A stretch of DNA of 64,000 nucleotides from the NCBI RefSeq assembly GCF_036785885.1, contig NC_092329.1, positions 9,548,001 through 9,612,000 on the forward strand. Reading direction: 5' to 3'. Shown here piece after piece: positions 24,159 to 34,306 of this stretch (position 1 is its first letter; each line of letters starts with the position of its first letter). The position numbers were made by a program, and so were the translations under genes. Origin of the DNA: Coffea arabica. Lineage: Eukaryota; Streptophyta; Magnoliopsida; Gentianales; Rubiaceae. The notes under the pieces were generated by a model. The model was not told where the DNA came from, ran no database searches, and was given only the letters and a program-made list of their open reading frames with translations.

Positions 24159-25336
24159 AATCAAATCAAAATTTACACAGAATCCACGAATCACAATTTT
24201 GAATTTTGAATTCAACAGAGCCTCCTTGCAATCACATCAAGTAGCATCTTCACGCAAAACTTAAGACATGATGGGTTTCTTTAAAGTTATGATTTTCAAT
24301 TAAACAGGAAAAAAAAAAAAAGAAATGTGTATTGAATTAAAAAGAAAAGGCTCCAAGAAATATAAAATGGAAAGAATTTTCTTAATGCAAGTTTGGTTGT
24401 GAAGTTAAGACTTGATAAGAGACGAGAATTGTTAGAAGAAAAGAGAGAGGCTTTGAGAAAAGAAAGGAATAAGCAGCATATTCTGGTAATAACCCCCACA
24501 AATAAAATCAAAAGAGAAATGAAAAACCCAGAAAAATGGTGAAGAATGAGCGTTTGGTTTGAGCATACGTCACTGGAAGGACAAAGTGCATATTTCATCT
24601 ATACCCCTCTTAGTTTATGTGAAATAAATTTTGGTCCCTAATACTCTTCCTACAGTGGCCCTTTCTCCATTTCTTCCCGCAAAACATAGAAATAAAGTGT
24701 TTTTTTTTTTTGTTTGGTTGAATGGAGAAAGAAAAGAGTAAACCAAGCAGAAGTAAAAAGACTCCTTGATTCCGATTATGTTCAAGGTAGTGGAAACATA
24801 AGGTATTACCAATTTATGATCATCTTCGTTTCTCCTTTTCAATTGAGGTCATTTTTATCTAAAGGAAAAGAAAAGTATCTAGAATAACTACCTCATTCTC
24901 TAAATTAACCCTTTTTATTTTAGAAATATTTGTTAATATAACTAATTGAGAGGATATAATTTAATTTAGATGTTCTGAAAAGTGGGCAAAATTGAAGGGC
25001 TTTTCATGCAAATTATGAAAAGAATAAATGATCACAGCAGAGAATGGTAGTTTTTGAACGATTGGTATGACGGTCACTCACTCATGCAGAGCATAAGTAG
25101 GCAGAGTTCTTCCAGTCAAGAAAATTTAATTTTGAAAAAAAAAAAAAAAAGAATAGCTTTGTTAGTATCATTCATCGACTAGTTAACAAACATAGATAAT
25201 TGTAGATCTTTTGACTGGTAGATCGAGGCAAACCTCCTGTCAAAAGTCTTTTCGTATATTATGTAAACAATTAAACATGAATTAAAATTGTTTAGGCTTT
25301 TAACAAGCAATAGGATCGAATCTCATGCTCAAATCT
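24159..25336. other. SGR2 5' UTR/promoter and upstream intergenic DNA
   Basis: The sequence is AT-rich with A/T homopolymer runs (24306-24322, 24697-24712 and about 25130-25152). Two further in-frame ATGs upstream or near the chosen SGR2 start fall at 24215 and 24128. No other coding signal is visible. Confidence 0.5.
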
Positions 25337-25362
25337 TATATATGTGTACGTATATATATATA

Positions 25363-25395
<33 letters not shown>
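25337..25395 (+). repeat. (TA)n/(TG)n microsatellite
   Basis: Alternating TATATA and TGTGTG tracts run for about 59 bp. Confidence 0.9.
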
Positions 25396-25870
25396 TGTTA
25401 AGTAAGAATATTTAGTTTCAATTTCAATGAAGAGTTGCATACTGGTACATGGAATGCTCCACGTACTGCAAGTTTTGAAAGGCCTTCTTTCCTTGTACGA
25501 TTTTGTCAAGAAGGACATTGCTAGTCTCAAACTCCCTGCAAGTAAAACCAATCGTAGAAGCAATGGATACAACATTGCATGGCAACAAGCAGGCGAAACC
25601 ATTTTGGTGCACGGCCACATTCATCTCTGCTCCTCCAGATCAAATTTGGTAAATCAAGCACCTTTTGGAGTTGGCTGTTGTCATTGTTATCGAAGGCACT
25701 ATTCTCTTCTATGAGGAAATTCTTAAATTATTATGAAAAAAAAAAAAAAATTTCTACAACAGAGGCTATTTATGGGGTGATTTCTAAAATTAGGTGGTTC
25801 GCATTTGCTGAATGCGAACTAGCTGAATGCGAGCTAACAAAAAGCCAGGTAGCATTTTTTTTTTTAAATA

Positions 25871-25897
25871 GACCTCGCATTTGAGAAATGCGAGGTC
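25871..25897 (+). repeat. Perfect 12-bp-stem hairpin, unit 1
   Basis: GACCTCGCATTT, loop GAG, then AAATGCGAGGTC. The same stem recurs at 26290-26316 with loop TTG. Confidence 0.85.
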
Positions 25898-26289
25898 CTT
25901 TGTCTGTCGGTGAAACATGAAGACCCAGCTCCTTCAACCTCAGTCCTCTCTTTGACTCATTTAACCAAAAAACCCAAAGAAACAACAAAATTGGGAAATA
26001 CAAATTGAAGGGAAATTGCATCCCAAATCCGTCATTGAAATCCTCGGAAGTAGCAGCATTCATCAAGAGTGCAGCCGTTGGAGGGAGGGAGTCCAACTCT
26101 GGTCATTTTGGAAGCTCTCGCCAGAAAGTTGAAGGCCCGGAAAGCTACAAAATGGAGACCGGAAAATGTTGAAGCTACAGCCAGCTTTCAGTGAATAAGT
26201 TAAGCTTTCTGATGCTATTGTCCAGTGACGGAAGAAGATGCTGAACAGATGCGATTGTCCAGGTAGCATTTAACAGATGCGAGGTAAGT

Positions 26290-26316
26290 GACCTCGCATT
26301 TTTGAAATGCGAGGTC
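26290..26316 (+). repeat. Perfect 12-bp-stem hairpin, unit 2
   Basis: GACCTCGCATTT, loop TTG, then AAATGCGAGGTC. Related inverted pairs with core TTCGCATT/AATGCGAA lie at 25798-25818, 26373-26394 (imperfect) and 26406-26422. Confidence 0.85.
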
Positions 26317-26516
26317 TGGTTTTCTTTTTTCTTTTTTTTTTTTTGGATTTTGTGGGTCGAAAATTCAAGGGGACTTCGCATTCAGCAAATACGAACTCCT
26401 GAGCTCGCATTTGTTGAATGCGAAGACCCCTTGAACGGAATTGTATACTCAAAATGCCCCCTTTGTAGAAATTTTTTAAAATTCATCATAATTTTAGAAA
26501 TTTCTCTCTCTTCTAT

Positions 26517-27417
26517 TGCATCATCCACTTCTACTAGGTGTTGATGAAGTTGCTGCAATGACAATAATATAATGGCTGAGATTGAAAAAACAACAGAGCA
26601 AAATGACAATTATGAAGCATGGCACAAACAAATCTTTATATATAACGATTTGTTTAACTTGATAATCTCTTGATCTAGTCTGCCTGTGACACACTATCAA
26701 AAACCACAAGGTAATGACTATGTTGGTACAATACTTTATCATCTTGAACTAGTAAGGAGAAGTAATATATCTTTTGTCCTTTATTTTCCTTCTCTATAGT
26801 TCTCAAAAAATGAGGAGACTCTAAAATTTTGGTCAGGATCCTAATAAACACAACTAAAAATCCAACATGAGATTGCCACACAACCTTGCAATAGTTTTAA
26901 TCTATACACTTAAGCACCCTCAATTGGTCGTCATTAATGAGGAGAATCGATAGACAAGAGAAAAGGAAATGGGGGAAAGAGGAGGAGGCATGAGAGCTGC
27001 AGAGAACCTCGGTCGATAAGCCCCTTTGGGGTTCGATAGGTGTGGCGAGAAGGAGTAAGAGGTGAGTGGAGAGAAAGAGGGGCAAAAAGACAAAAAAAAA
27101 AAACCCAATTCTATTAATAAGTAAAAAATACATAATAAGGGTATAACAGGCACATAACGATAATATGATAACATCATCTACAGTTGGATCATAATGTACA
27201 ACCCTTTAAGCATAGCACGCAATTTCCTCAGCACAATAAATGAATGTGAAATTATAGGAATAGACACCTAGTGAAGGTGTTCATGTAGGACCCTTTAACT
27301 GTTCATAACTCTAAAATACCCTCTAACGTCGCACTACATCGTCCTTTCCTCTTGAGAATGATCCCAAAGACTTCTTAATTTCATTCTCTTGGGATTTTGG
27401 CTACCCATGTCCACTTC
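26517..27417. other. AT-rich spacer, no gene seen
   Basis: Open frames here are short and show no recognisable domain, splice-linked continuation or compositional support. Confidence 0.5.
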
Positions 27418-27586
27418 TGTTTGGATTGTAAGTTATTTGGGATTATTTGAGATATTTTTACTGTAGCACTTTTTGTGATGTGATGTGTGTGAGATAAAAA
27501 GATATTGGGAAGATAAAAAGGTGTATTGGAAATTGTAAAGATGATGTAAGCAAATAAAATTGGGGAAATATGAAGCAATCCAAACA
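27418..27586 (+). mobile_element. Small MITE with 11-bp terminal inverted repeats
   Basis: The element is 169 bp. It starts TGTTTGGATTG and ends CAATCCAAACA, an exact 11-bp inverted repeat, with AT-rich, non-coding contents. I found no convincing target-site duplication, so the superfamily is open. Confidence 0.62.
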
Positions 27587-27904
27587 AACCCTACATATAA
27601 ACACAACAAAAAAAAAACATCTGTAGATCTCTTGAAATTAGAAGAGATCCAAATCTAAAAAGGAAAACAAAATATCCCAATTTTACAATATGGTAATTGC
27701 AACTTAAAAATGTAAAAGGTTGTTGAAAATAAACAAAATATAAATCCACAAAATTACTGAACTTATTTTTTCACTCTTCACATTAGGGAATATTTTTAGC
27801 AAATTTTTTATTAATAATTTCATAAAAAAATTGACTACCCTATTTATGAAAATACTTCCAAAACTAGTAGAATTTCCTGAAACTTACACCCCAAACTCAT
27901 ATGA

Positions 27905-27922
27905 TTTTTTTTTTTTTTTTTT
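27905..27922 (+). repeat. Poly(T) tract
   Basis: An uninterrupted run of 18 T. It could be the poly(A) tail of a minus-strand retroposon, but I see no recognisable body next to it. Confidence 0.6.
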
Positions 27923-27956
27923 GTATATCCCGTTTTGGCCTAGAAGTTGAAAGATG

Positions 27957-28471
27957 TCTAAAAATATTAGAAATTTGATTTAATTTCTTTTAGGCAAGTT
28001 TTTAATTTTGTATGCAAGTAACTAGTTTCCTAATTGTCTAGTTACTTGAAGTAGTAGCCAAGGAATTTCTTATTTTATTTAAGATTTAGAAGTTATTTCC
28101 TATTTTGTATAAGTTTAGGAATTAGCAATTATTTCTTTTTATTACTTGGATGTTGGCCACGTAGTGTAACTTATAAATAAATGGGATTGGCATACTACAA
28201 GAAACACACAAGGGCGACATATAGTCTTATACATGTGGTGGGTTCTTGGGCGATGAGAGATGACATACAAGGGTTTGGACTTGAATTCAAGTTATATTCT
28301 TATATAAGATTTTCCTTTTCTCTCATTGTGAATGTAGACTCAATGATGGAATCGAAACATATTAAAACTTTTATGTCATTTATCTTTTATACTTGTGACT
28401 AGTTTGTCATTAAATTATTATATATTTGATGTCTCAATAGTCATTAGTTCCGCGCTTGGATCCCCAACAAA
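27957..28471 (+). repeat. Possible decayed solo LTR
   Basis: The stretch starts TGTCTAAAAA and ends CCGCGCTTGGATCCCCAACA, an ending similar to many plant copia LTRs. It has TATAAATAAA-like sequence near 28170. No flanking duplication or adjacent primer site is intact, so this is only a candidate. Confidence 0.35.
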
Positions 28472-29388
28472 AAAGTGACGTTGTGAACAATAAACGAGGG
28501 AAAATATGGAGTTTTGGTTGGGGAAGGGCCATATATGGTTCAAGGGAGCTATAGAATGGAAAAATGATGATTGCTGAGGAAATAAATAGTGTCGTAGGAG
28601 TAGGTAGGAGATGTGATTACTTGGTGGCAAAGCTTGTAGGGTTAAGGAAAGATGAAAGTGGGGCTAAAAGGTAAGTAAAATTTTAAACTTTTTCAAATGA
28701 CTCGGTAATATTCATGAATTCATCTTTTTGCTCTTCATGCTTGATCATTGTTTCTGTGTGTGCTTTTTGAAACTTTTTATTATAACTATTTTTCAAAACA
28801 AATTTTCAATGGTTGTTTAATCAAAACTATAAAAATAGTTGTGATTTCTAACTTTCAAATGAAGACTACAGAGGATCAATTATCATGATAATTACCTAAT
28901 GATAAACATGTTGTTTGAGGAAACTATGCTTAAAAGGCTCGATTCTCATTCTCCTATGGGTGCTGGAAGCCAGCAGTGGATAGGAGAGCCAATAGCCTCA
29001 GTCACACCATAATTGTTCAAATTGAGTTGTGATTCGCTTCTCTACTAGCTATACTGTTTTTAGCCATCCTCCTCTGGTTTTCCTCCTCCACTATTGAGTT
29101 GTGAAAACTTTTTTTTTGAGCAAGTTGTGAAAACTTTTTTTTTCTTTTGAGCAAGCTGTGAAAACTTAATAGTGAATCTTGAAAGCTCTGAGAACTTAAT
29201 AATGCTTCTTGAGCAGCTCTAAGAACTTAATAATGCTTCTTGAAAAGCCAAGGAAAGTACAATTATTTGCATAATTTGCCTGATGCTAATGACATTAGTA
29301 ACTGCTAATTTTGATGGCTTTTCCTTTTTCATTCTTCTTCATGATATAAAAGTACTATGCTATGTTTGTTGGAAAATTTTCATTGTTA
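28472..29388. other. Non-coding; contains the left half of a local duplication
   Basis: Parts of about 28935-29340 resemble 33870-34290. Short direct repeats of the GAGCAAG-TGTGAAAACTT type lie at about 29098-29230. No exon is recognised before the peroxidase-like block. Confidence 0.5.
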
Positions 29389-29560
29389 GGATGTGACGCT
29401 TCAATTCTATTAGATGATGACAATGGTAAAGAAACAGTTGAAAGGATAACAATCCCAAACCAGATACTAAAGGGTTCAAAATTATAGATATGCTAAAGTA
29501 GCAGTTTGAAAGCAATTGTCTTGGAGTGATCTGACATTTAGACTAGTTGAATTTTGCAAT
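29389..29560 (+). pseudogene. Class III peroxidase pseudogene, copy 1 (exon 2 fragment)
   Basis: After an acceptor-like TTGTTAG the frame reads GCDASILLDD, the block after the distal histidine of plant secretory peroxidases, exactly where these genes have a conserved intron. The later match to a FEIIDMLK-type block needs a frameshift near 29470, and stop codons interrupt it. Only this exon is recognisable, so the copy cannot be functional. The sister copy is at 36198. Confidence 0.7.
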
Positions 29561-30160
29561 TGTCCTGGATATCGTGTTTACAAATTACTTTGTCAATTGC
29601 ATAGAGATTTTTTGTTGTTGCTAATCAATTTCAAATTTAATTTTGTCAATCAATTGTAAGAGGAAGTTCTCTTCCAACTTATTGGTATTATTGCACTCTA
29701 GAAAATATTGCAAGCTCGCAGATAATGTAGAACACCTTTTGGTAGCTGCTATAAGATCATCATGTATACACCTTTGTACAACATCTTTAGTCATATGTTC
29801 TCTGTTTTATGGTATAGTTAAATGCAGACTAAGATGGCAACTTAGAAGGCCCTAAAGCTGTTGAAAGCAACATTTGTTTTACATAGTTTAAGTCATCACA
29901 CTCTTCTAAATTAATAAAGAAATTATAAGTAGTACGATATGATTAATTTATGCTCCTTCTTTAAGCAATCTGAAGCGAAGAATTACTAATTCCTGATTCA
30001 TAACATCATTTGCTTCTATAGCCAGTTTTAGACCTCTTTTAGTCGAATTTATGGTGAAACAATACAGAAGATGAAATCCAAATAAGTTATCTATTTTTTG
30101 GGTTTCAGGCTGCCATGGTATAATTTCTTGCTTAAGAAGACTATAAAGAATCACTTTTGA
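29561..30160. other. Degenerate continuation of the peroxidase region
   Basis: No further peroxidase exon is recognisable before the Pack-MULE insertion. Open frames are short and unsupported. Confidence 0.45.
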
Positions 30161-30169
30161 TTATAGTTA
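30161..30169 (+). repeat. Left 9-bp target duplication of Pack-MULE
   Basis: TTATAGTTA is repeated exactly at 33839-33847. Confidence 0.92.
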
Positions 30170-30642
30170 GGGTAAAATACATAAAACCCATCTGTGGTTA
30201 AGGAAATTGACACGAAACTTCCTCATTATTTAGAAACACCCACTTAACCCCCCTGTGCTTTGGACTTCTTAGGATTTTACCTGCTAACCGGCTGGGAAGC
30301 CAGTAACAATATGAAATACCAAAGATACCCTCATTTATAATATTTGAAAAGGTACAGATGCAATTAGTAAATCTTTAGAGTACTTCATGTGTAATATGTA
30401 GAGAGAGAAACCCTAAATCTACAACCAAGAAAGGGGTGTTTCTATGCAGATCGGTCTGAATTATAGTGAAGATCGGTCAGCGTTTCTGTGCAGATCGGTT
30501 GAGGGTTGCAACGAATTGAGCATAGCTATTAACCAGGCAATCTCATATTTGAACCCTAAATTTCAGAGGAGTTGATTTGTTTGATGGCAGGTGTTTTGGT
30601 ACTAAATTGTTGGGGATATTTTGAAACTTGGTAAAAGAAGTA

Positions 30643-31044
30643 TTATTTGAAAAAAATGGGATATTTTGAACCCCAGTCGCACCTGCAGATGGATTCCCAG
30701 AGAGCGTCGGAGTGAGTAAGAGACCTCAATCTTCTGCAAGGCATACCAAAGCAGAGGGTTGAGTCTATTGGAAGACGCAACAAGATGGAGAAGAGGTGGA
30801 CATCCGGTATTCTGCACACTGTCGCTGCTACTGCACCTGATGATGATGATGATGATTCATTGCCGCTGCCGTTGCTTCTTCTTCTTTCAGCCATGGGTGG
30901 GAGGCAAGAGGGACTATCGGAGCAACCTGATTGCTGTCTGTCTGCAACCCTTTTGCCTTTCTTTGCTACTGCCTGCTGGGCTACTGATTGGTCTGTATCT
31001 TTACTCTTGTTTTGGTAGTGGTGGGAGGCCACTGCAGTAGCCAC
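30643..31044 (-). CDS. F-box-like protein fragment carried by the Pack-MULE
   Basis: This is a 133-codon frame. The N-terminal half is low-complexity with a six-serine run coded by a trinucleotide repeat. The C-terminal half reads as an F-box: IPDVHLFSILLRLP, then CRRLRSLTHSDALWESICRCDWG. F-box proteins are substrate receptors of SCF ubiquitin ligases, but nothing remains of a substrate-binding domain. Base composition is more GC-rich than the element around it. It lies wholly inside MULE TIRs, so it was probably copied from a host gene (inference). The stop follows YPIFFK soon after the domain; the parent exon may have ended at a splice site there. Expression is unknown. Confidence 0.6.
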   Translation of the reverse strand: MATAVASHHYQNKSKDTDQSVAQQAVAKKGKRVADRQQSGCSDSPSCLPPMAERRRSNGSGNESSSSSSGAVAATVCRIPDVHLFSILLRLPIDSTLCFGMPCRRLRSLTHSDALWESICRCDWGSKYPIFFK

Positions 31045-31307
31045 TGGGACTCTCTTGGGTGCGGGCAGAGGAGAGGGCTCTCTAGTTTTTTTTTTCTCTC
31101 TTCTTCCTCCTATGATACTACAACTACTATAAATTTCCTCTTAAGTTTGTCTCTTCTTCGTCTTGCTTTGTTCATTCATTTTATAAATCAACTGGCCACT
31201 GATTGGTCTCCACTTGTATCCGGGAGATTTTGTTAATCTACTTCACCGGTAGTATTTCTGGTTAGTACAACATTCCGCCATTTGGATGAAGAAAGGAGGA
31301 ATACTCT

Positions 31308-31316
31308 TTTTGTTTT
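31308..31316 (+). repeat. Left target duplication of nested MULE A
   Basis: TTTTGTTTT is repeated exactly at 33343-33351. Confidence 0.88.
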
Positions 31317-31554
31317 GGGATAATTGCAGAAACCTCCCCTGACTTTTATAGTAATAGCATTGACCTCCCCTATCAATTTTGAAATAGCACTGACCTACCC
31401 TATCAAAAGTTGGAGGCAATTTAATAGGCAAAAGTGGATCAATTTACCAAAGTACCCCTGACATGATTTAATTTTACCAAATGAATGTGATGAGTACTTT
31501 CATCAAACCCAACAAAACATTTGTTAATAAAAATTACACAAAATTAACTATTTC

Positions 31555-32600
31555 TGCACAGTTTAACTAATTAACTAATTAACTAATTAACTAATAATCT
31601 AATTAATTAATAAAAAATTATCTAATTAACTATTAACTAATTAACTAATTATCTAATTGTTAATAGTTATTAACTAATCAAACTATTTCTGCATAATTAA
31701 ACTAATTAACTATTAACTAATTATCTAATTAACTATTAACTAATTAACTAATTATCTAATTAACTAATTAACTAATTTCTGTTTATCTAATTAACTAATC
31801 TCTATTTATCTAATTAACTAATTAACTAATTATCTAATTAACTAAAGTTGTTGTCTATCCGAAACTAATAAATTATTTGCATGTTAAACTAATTAACTAA
31901 TTAGCTGCTTAACTAATTAACTACCTAATTATTTAATTAACTAATTAACTAATTTTTGTTTATCTAATTAACTAATTAACTAAAGTTGTTGTCTATCCGA
32001 AACTAACAAACTATTTGCATGTTAAACTAATTAACTAATTAATTGCTTAACTAATTAACTAAAGCTATTGTCTATCCTAAACTAACAAACTATTTGCATG
32101 TTAAACTAATTAACTAATTAACTGCTTAACTAATTAACTAACTAATTATTTAATTAATTAATTAACTAATTTTTGTTTATCTAATTAACTAATTAACTAA
32201 AGTTGTTGTCTATCCGAAACTAGCAAACTATTTGCATGTTAAACTAATTAACTAATTAACTAATTAACTAAAGCTGTTGTCTGTCCGAAACTAACAAACT
32301 ATTTGCATGTTAAACTAATTAAATAATTAACTACTTAACTAATTAACTAACTAATTATCTAATTAATTAATTAACTAATTAACTAATTTCTGTTTATCTA
32401 ATTAACTAAAGCTGTTGTCTATCCGAAACTAACAAACTATTTGTATGTTAAACTAATTAACTAATTAACTACTTAACTAACTAATTATCTAATTAATTAA
32501 TTAGCTAATTAACTAATTTCTATTTATCTAATTAACTAATTAACTGCTTAACTAATTAACTAATTAATTAACTAACTAATTAACAAACTATTTGCATGTT
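31555..32600 (+). repeat. TTAACTAA minisatellite with higher-order units
   Basis: The basic 8-bp unit (CTAATTAA/TTAACTAA) is broken by a conserved insert beginning TTGTCTATCCGAAACTAAC and ending TTTGCATGTTAAACT. The insert occurs six times, near 31850, 31987, 32065, 32205, 32275 and 32412. Spacing alternates between roughly 137 and 70-79 bp. One inverted copy lies in the right arm near 33000. Confidence 0.88.
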
Positions 32601-32940
32601 AAACTATATACAGTACGCATTACTTATTAAAGTATCGGCTCTTTATAGGCATTTTACTTTCAAACATTTAATTTATGATAAAAATATCAATGTTTGTAAG
32701 TAAAATTCAAAAAGTGTTACAAAAAATATCAATATTCTTAATTTCAAACATTTAATTTATGGCCCTATGTCCCTCCCTTTTTGTAAGAATATTACTGCAA
32801 CATTTTTTGAATTTTACTTACAAACATTGATGTTTTTATCATAAATTAAATGTTTGAAAGTAAAAAATACCCATAAAGAGCCAATACTTTAAATAGGTAA
32901 TGCGTACTGCATATAGTCTAACATGCAAATAATTTGTTAA
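32580..32940 (+). repeat. Central palindrome of MULE A
   Basis: The left arm (AACAAACTATTTGCATG through AAAATTCAAAAAGTG) is matched in inverse order by the right arm (TTTTTTGAATTTTAC through CATGCAAATAATTTG). Arms are about 150 bp, with a spacer near 32740-32785. Confidence 0.85.
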
Positions 32941-33838
32941 TTAGTTAATTAGTTAAGCAGTTAATTAATTAATTAGTTTAACATGCAAATAGTTTGTTTG
33001 TTTCGGACAGACAATAGTTTTAGTTAATTAGATAAATAGAAATTAGTTAATTAATTAATTAGTTAATTAGTTAATAATTAATCAAATAAGTAGTTAATAG
33101 TTAATTAGTTTAACTATTAACTAATTAGATAATTAGTTAAGCAATTGTCAAGCAAATAATAATTGTCAAGCAAGAAGATGGCAAAATTGGAAGAAATTTC
33201 TTATCTCACTTCTACAAAAGCTGCCAGGGAGGTTTCTGCAACAAATTGTTACTGTTCAGGGGAGGTGAATGCAATTTCTAAACCTAGAGGAGAGGTCAGT
33301 GCAAATGTCAGAAATCTCAGGGGAGGTTTCTGCAATTATCCCTTTTGTTTTTTAAGAGGCAGGTAAAGTAGTTAGCTAGTTGTCGTTCTTTCCTTATAGT
33401 TGCTGCCGCCATTCTAGCAATCACTACTTCAATCTGGAGCTTGCTAACACCATTTCTTTTTTTCTTTTTTTTTTTTGTGCAAAGTCCAAATTTGGTGTGC
33501 TCAAAATTTGCCAATTCAGCCTTGCATTTTTTTCAAACTCTGATGTTTTTTTGTCTTAGTTTTGTATTTTTCTGTCCATTTTTTCCATTTGTAAAACTAT
33601 AACTATGGTGGGTTTCATTCGTAAGAGACATGGAGGGCAAAATTGGAATGAAAACGAGTTTCTTCTAGTCACAAGTGACCATTAGGTCGCGTCAATATCA
33701 CTCGCTAGCTTCTCAGCCGGTTAGCAGGTAAAATCCTAAGAAGTCTAAAGCACAGGGGGGTTAAGTGGGTGTTTTTAAACAATAAGGGAGTTTCGTGTCA
33801 ATTTCCTTAACCACAAGGGGATTTTATGTATTTTATCC

Positions 33839-33847
33839 TTATAGTTA
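33839..33847 (+). repeat. Right target duplication of Pack-MULE
   Basis: TTATAGTTA, identical to 30161-30169. Confidence 0.92.
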
Positions 33848-33859
33848 TCTAAATCATGA

Positions 33860-34297
33860 AGCTGCTGTTTGAGAAAACAGTGCTTGTAAGGAAAATATTA
33901 ATCTTGTATCTTGGACACTATCTAACCTTTTCGCTTTTCTCATGCCAACGGGAGCCAACAGCATATTAGAGAAAGCAAGTAGCCTTGTTCTCACTGCAAT
34001 TGGTCAAGTTGAGCTATATTTTGTTTCTCTAGAAGACAATGGTACCTATACTAGTTGTGTGTTAATCTATTTGTCCTATATAGCTATGTATTATTCTATT
34101 TGTCCCTCCAAGTTTTAGCTATCCCATTCCTATTATCATTCTTCACTTCTGAGCTATGAGACCTAACTAGTGCTTCATAAAAGTCAGGAAAAGTACAATT
34201 GTTTGCATAATTTGCCTGATATTAATGATATTACTAACTGTTAAGTTTGATGTCAAAACTTTATGATGGATTTTTCTTTTATATTTTTACATGATAT
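33860..34297. other. Right half of a local duplication (peroxidase flank)
   Basis: Blocks such as AAGTACAATTNTTTGCATAATTTGCCTGAT occur both here (about 34190) and at about 29250, in the same order as the following peroxidase-like block. It is non-coding. Confidence 0.6.
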
Positions 34298-34306
34298 TTT
34301 AAACAA

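Larger units (their letters stand above)
25713..26507 (+). mobile_element. Short MULE-like non-autonomous element, hairpin-rich
   Basis: A 9-bp direct repeat CTCTTCTAT flanks the segment (25704-25712 and 26508-26516). The ends are imperfect inverted repeats of about 45 bp: the left GAGGAAATTCTTAAATTATTATG resembles the reverse complement of the right end, and both run into AAATTTCTACAA. A 9-bp duplication is the Mutator signature. The interior has no transposase, but it contains several perfect hairpins built on the core CGCATTT/AAATGCG. The family assignment is inference. Confidence 0.68.
31317..33342 (+). mobile_element. Non-autonomous MULE, copy A, nested in the Pack-MULE
   Basis: The element is 2026 bp with ends GGGATAATTGCAGAAACC and its inverse, a 9-bp duplication TTTTGTTTT and TIR similarity over about 95 bp. 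The interior is an AT-rich array of TTAACTAA-type units, then a large central palindrome, then a shorter inverted array. There is no coding capacity. The same family occurs at 34307-36154. Confidence 0.9.
30170..33838 (+). mobile_element. Pack-MULE with F-box fragment and a nested MULE
   Basis: The element is 3669 bp and bounded by the 9-bp duplication TTATAGTTA. It has terminal inverted repeats of about 134 bp (30170-30303 and 33705-33838; GGGTAAAATACATAAAA versus GGATAAAATACATAAAA), about 90% alike. Long TIRs plus a 9-bp duplication are diagnostic of Mutator-like elements. No transposase is present. The interior carries a host-like F-box fragment on the minus strand, and the 2026-bp element 31317-33342 has inserted into it. 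Without the nested element it would be about 1.63 kb, a usual Pack-MULE size. Confidence 0.9.

Noticed and set aside
25427..25714. Possible small gene overlapping the left part of the hairpin element
   Set aside because: Overlapping frames on both strands are open, no domain is recognised, and the frame runs across the 9-bp duplication boundary.
26897..27177. Hydrophobic minus-strand peptides suggesting a membrane protein
   Set aside because: They arise from A/T-rich low-complexity DNA, with no splice-linked exons or homology I can recognise.
27418..27586. hAT assignment for the small MITE
   Set aside because: The inverted ends are clear, but the 8-bp sequences on the two sides do not match, so no superfamily is claimed.
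33163..33366. Short proteins from the right ends of MULE A and B (MSSKKMAKLEE type)
   Set aside because: They are translations of the terminal inverted repeat and adjacent array, differ between copies by length change, and have no domain.
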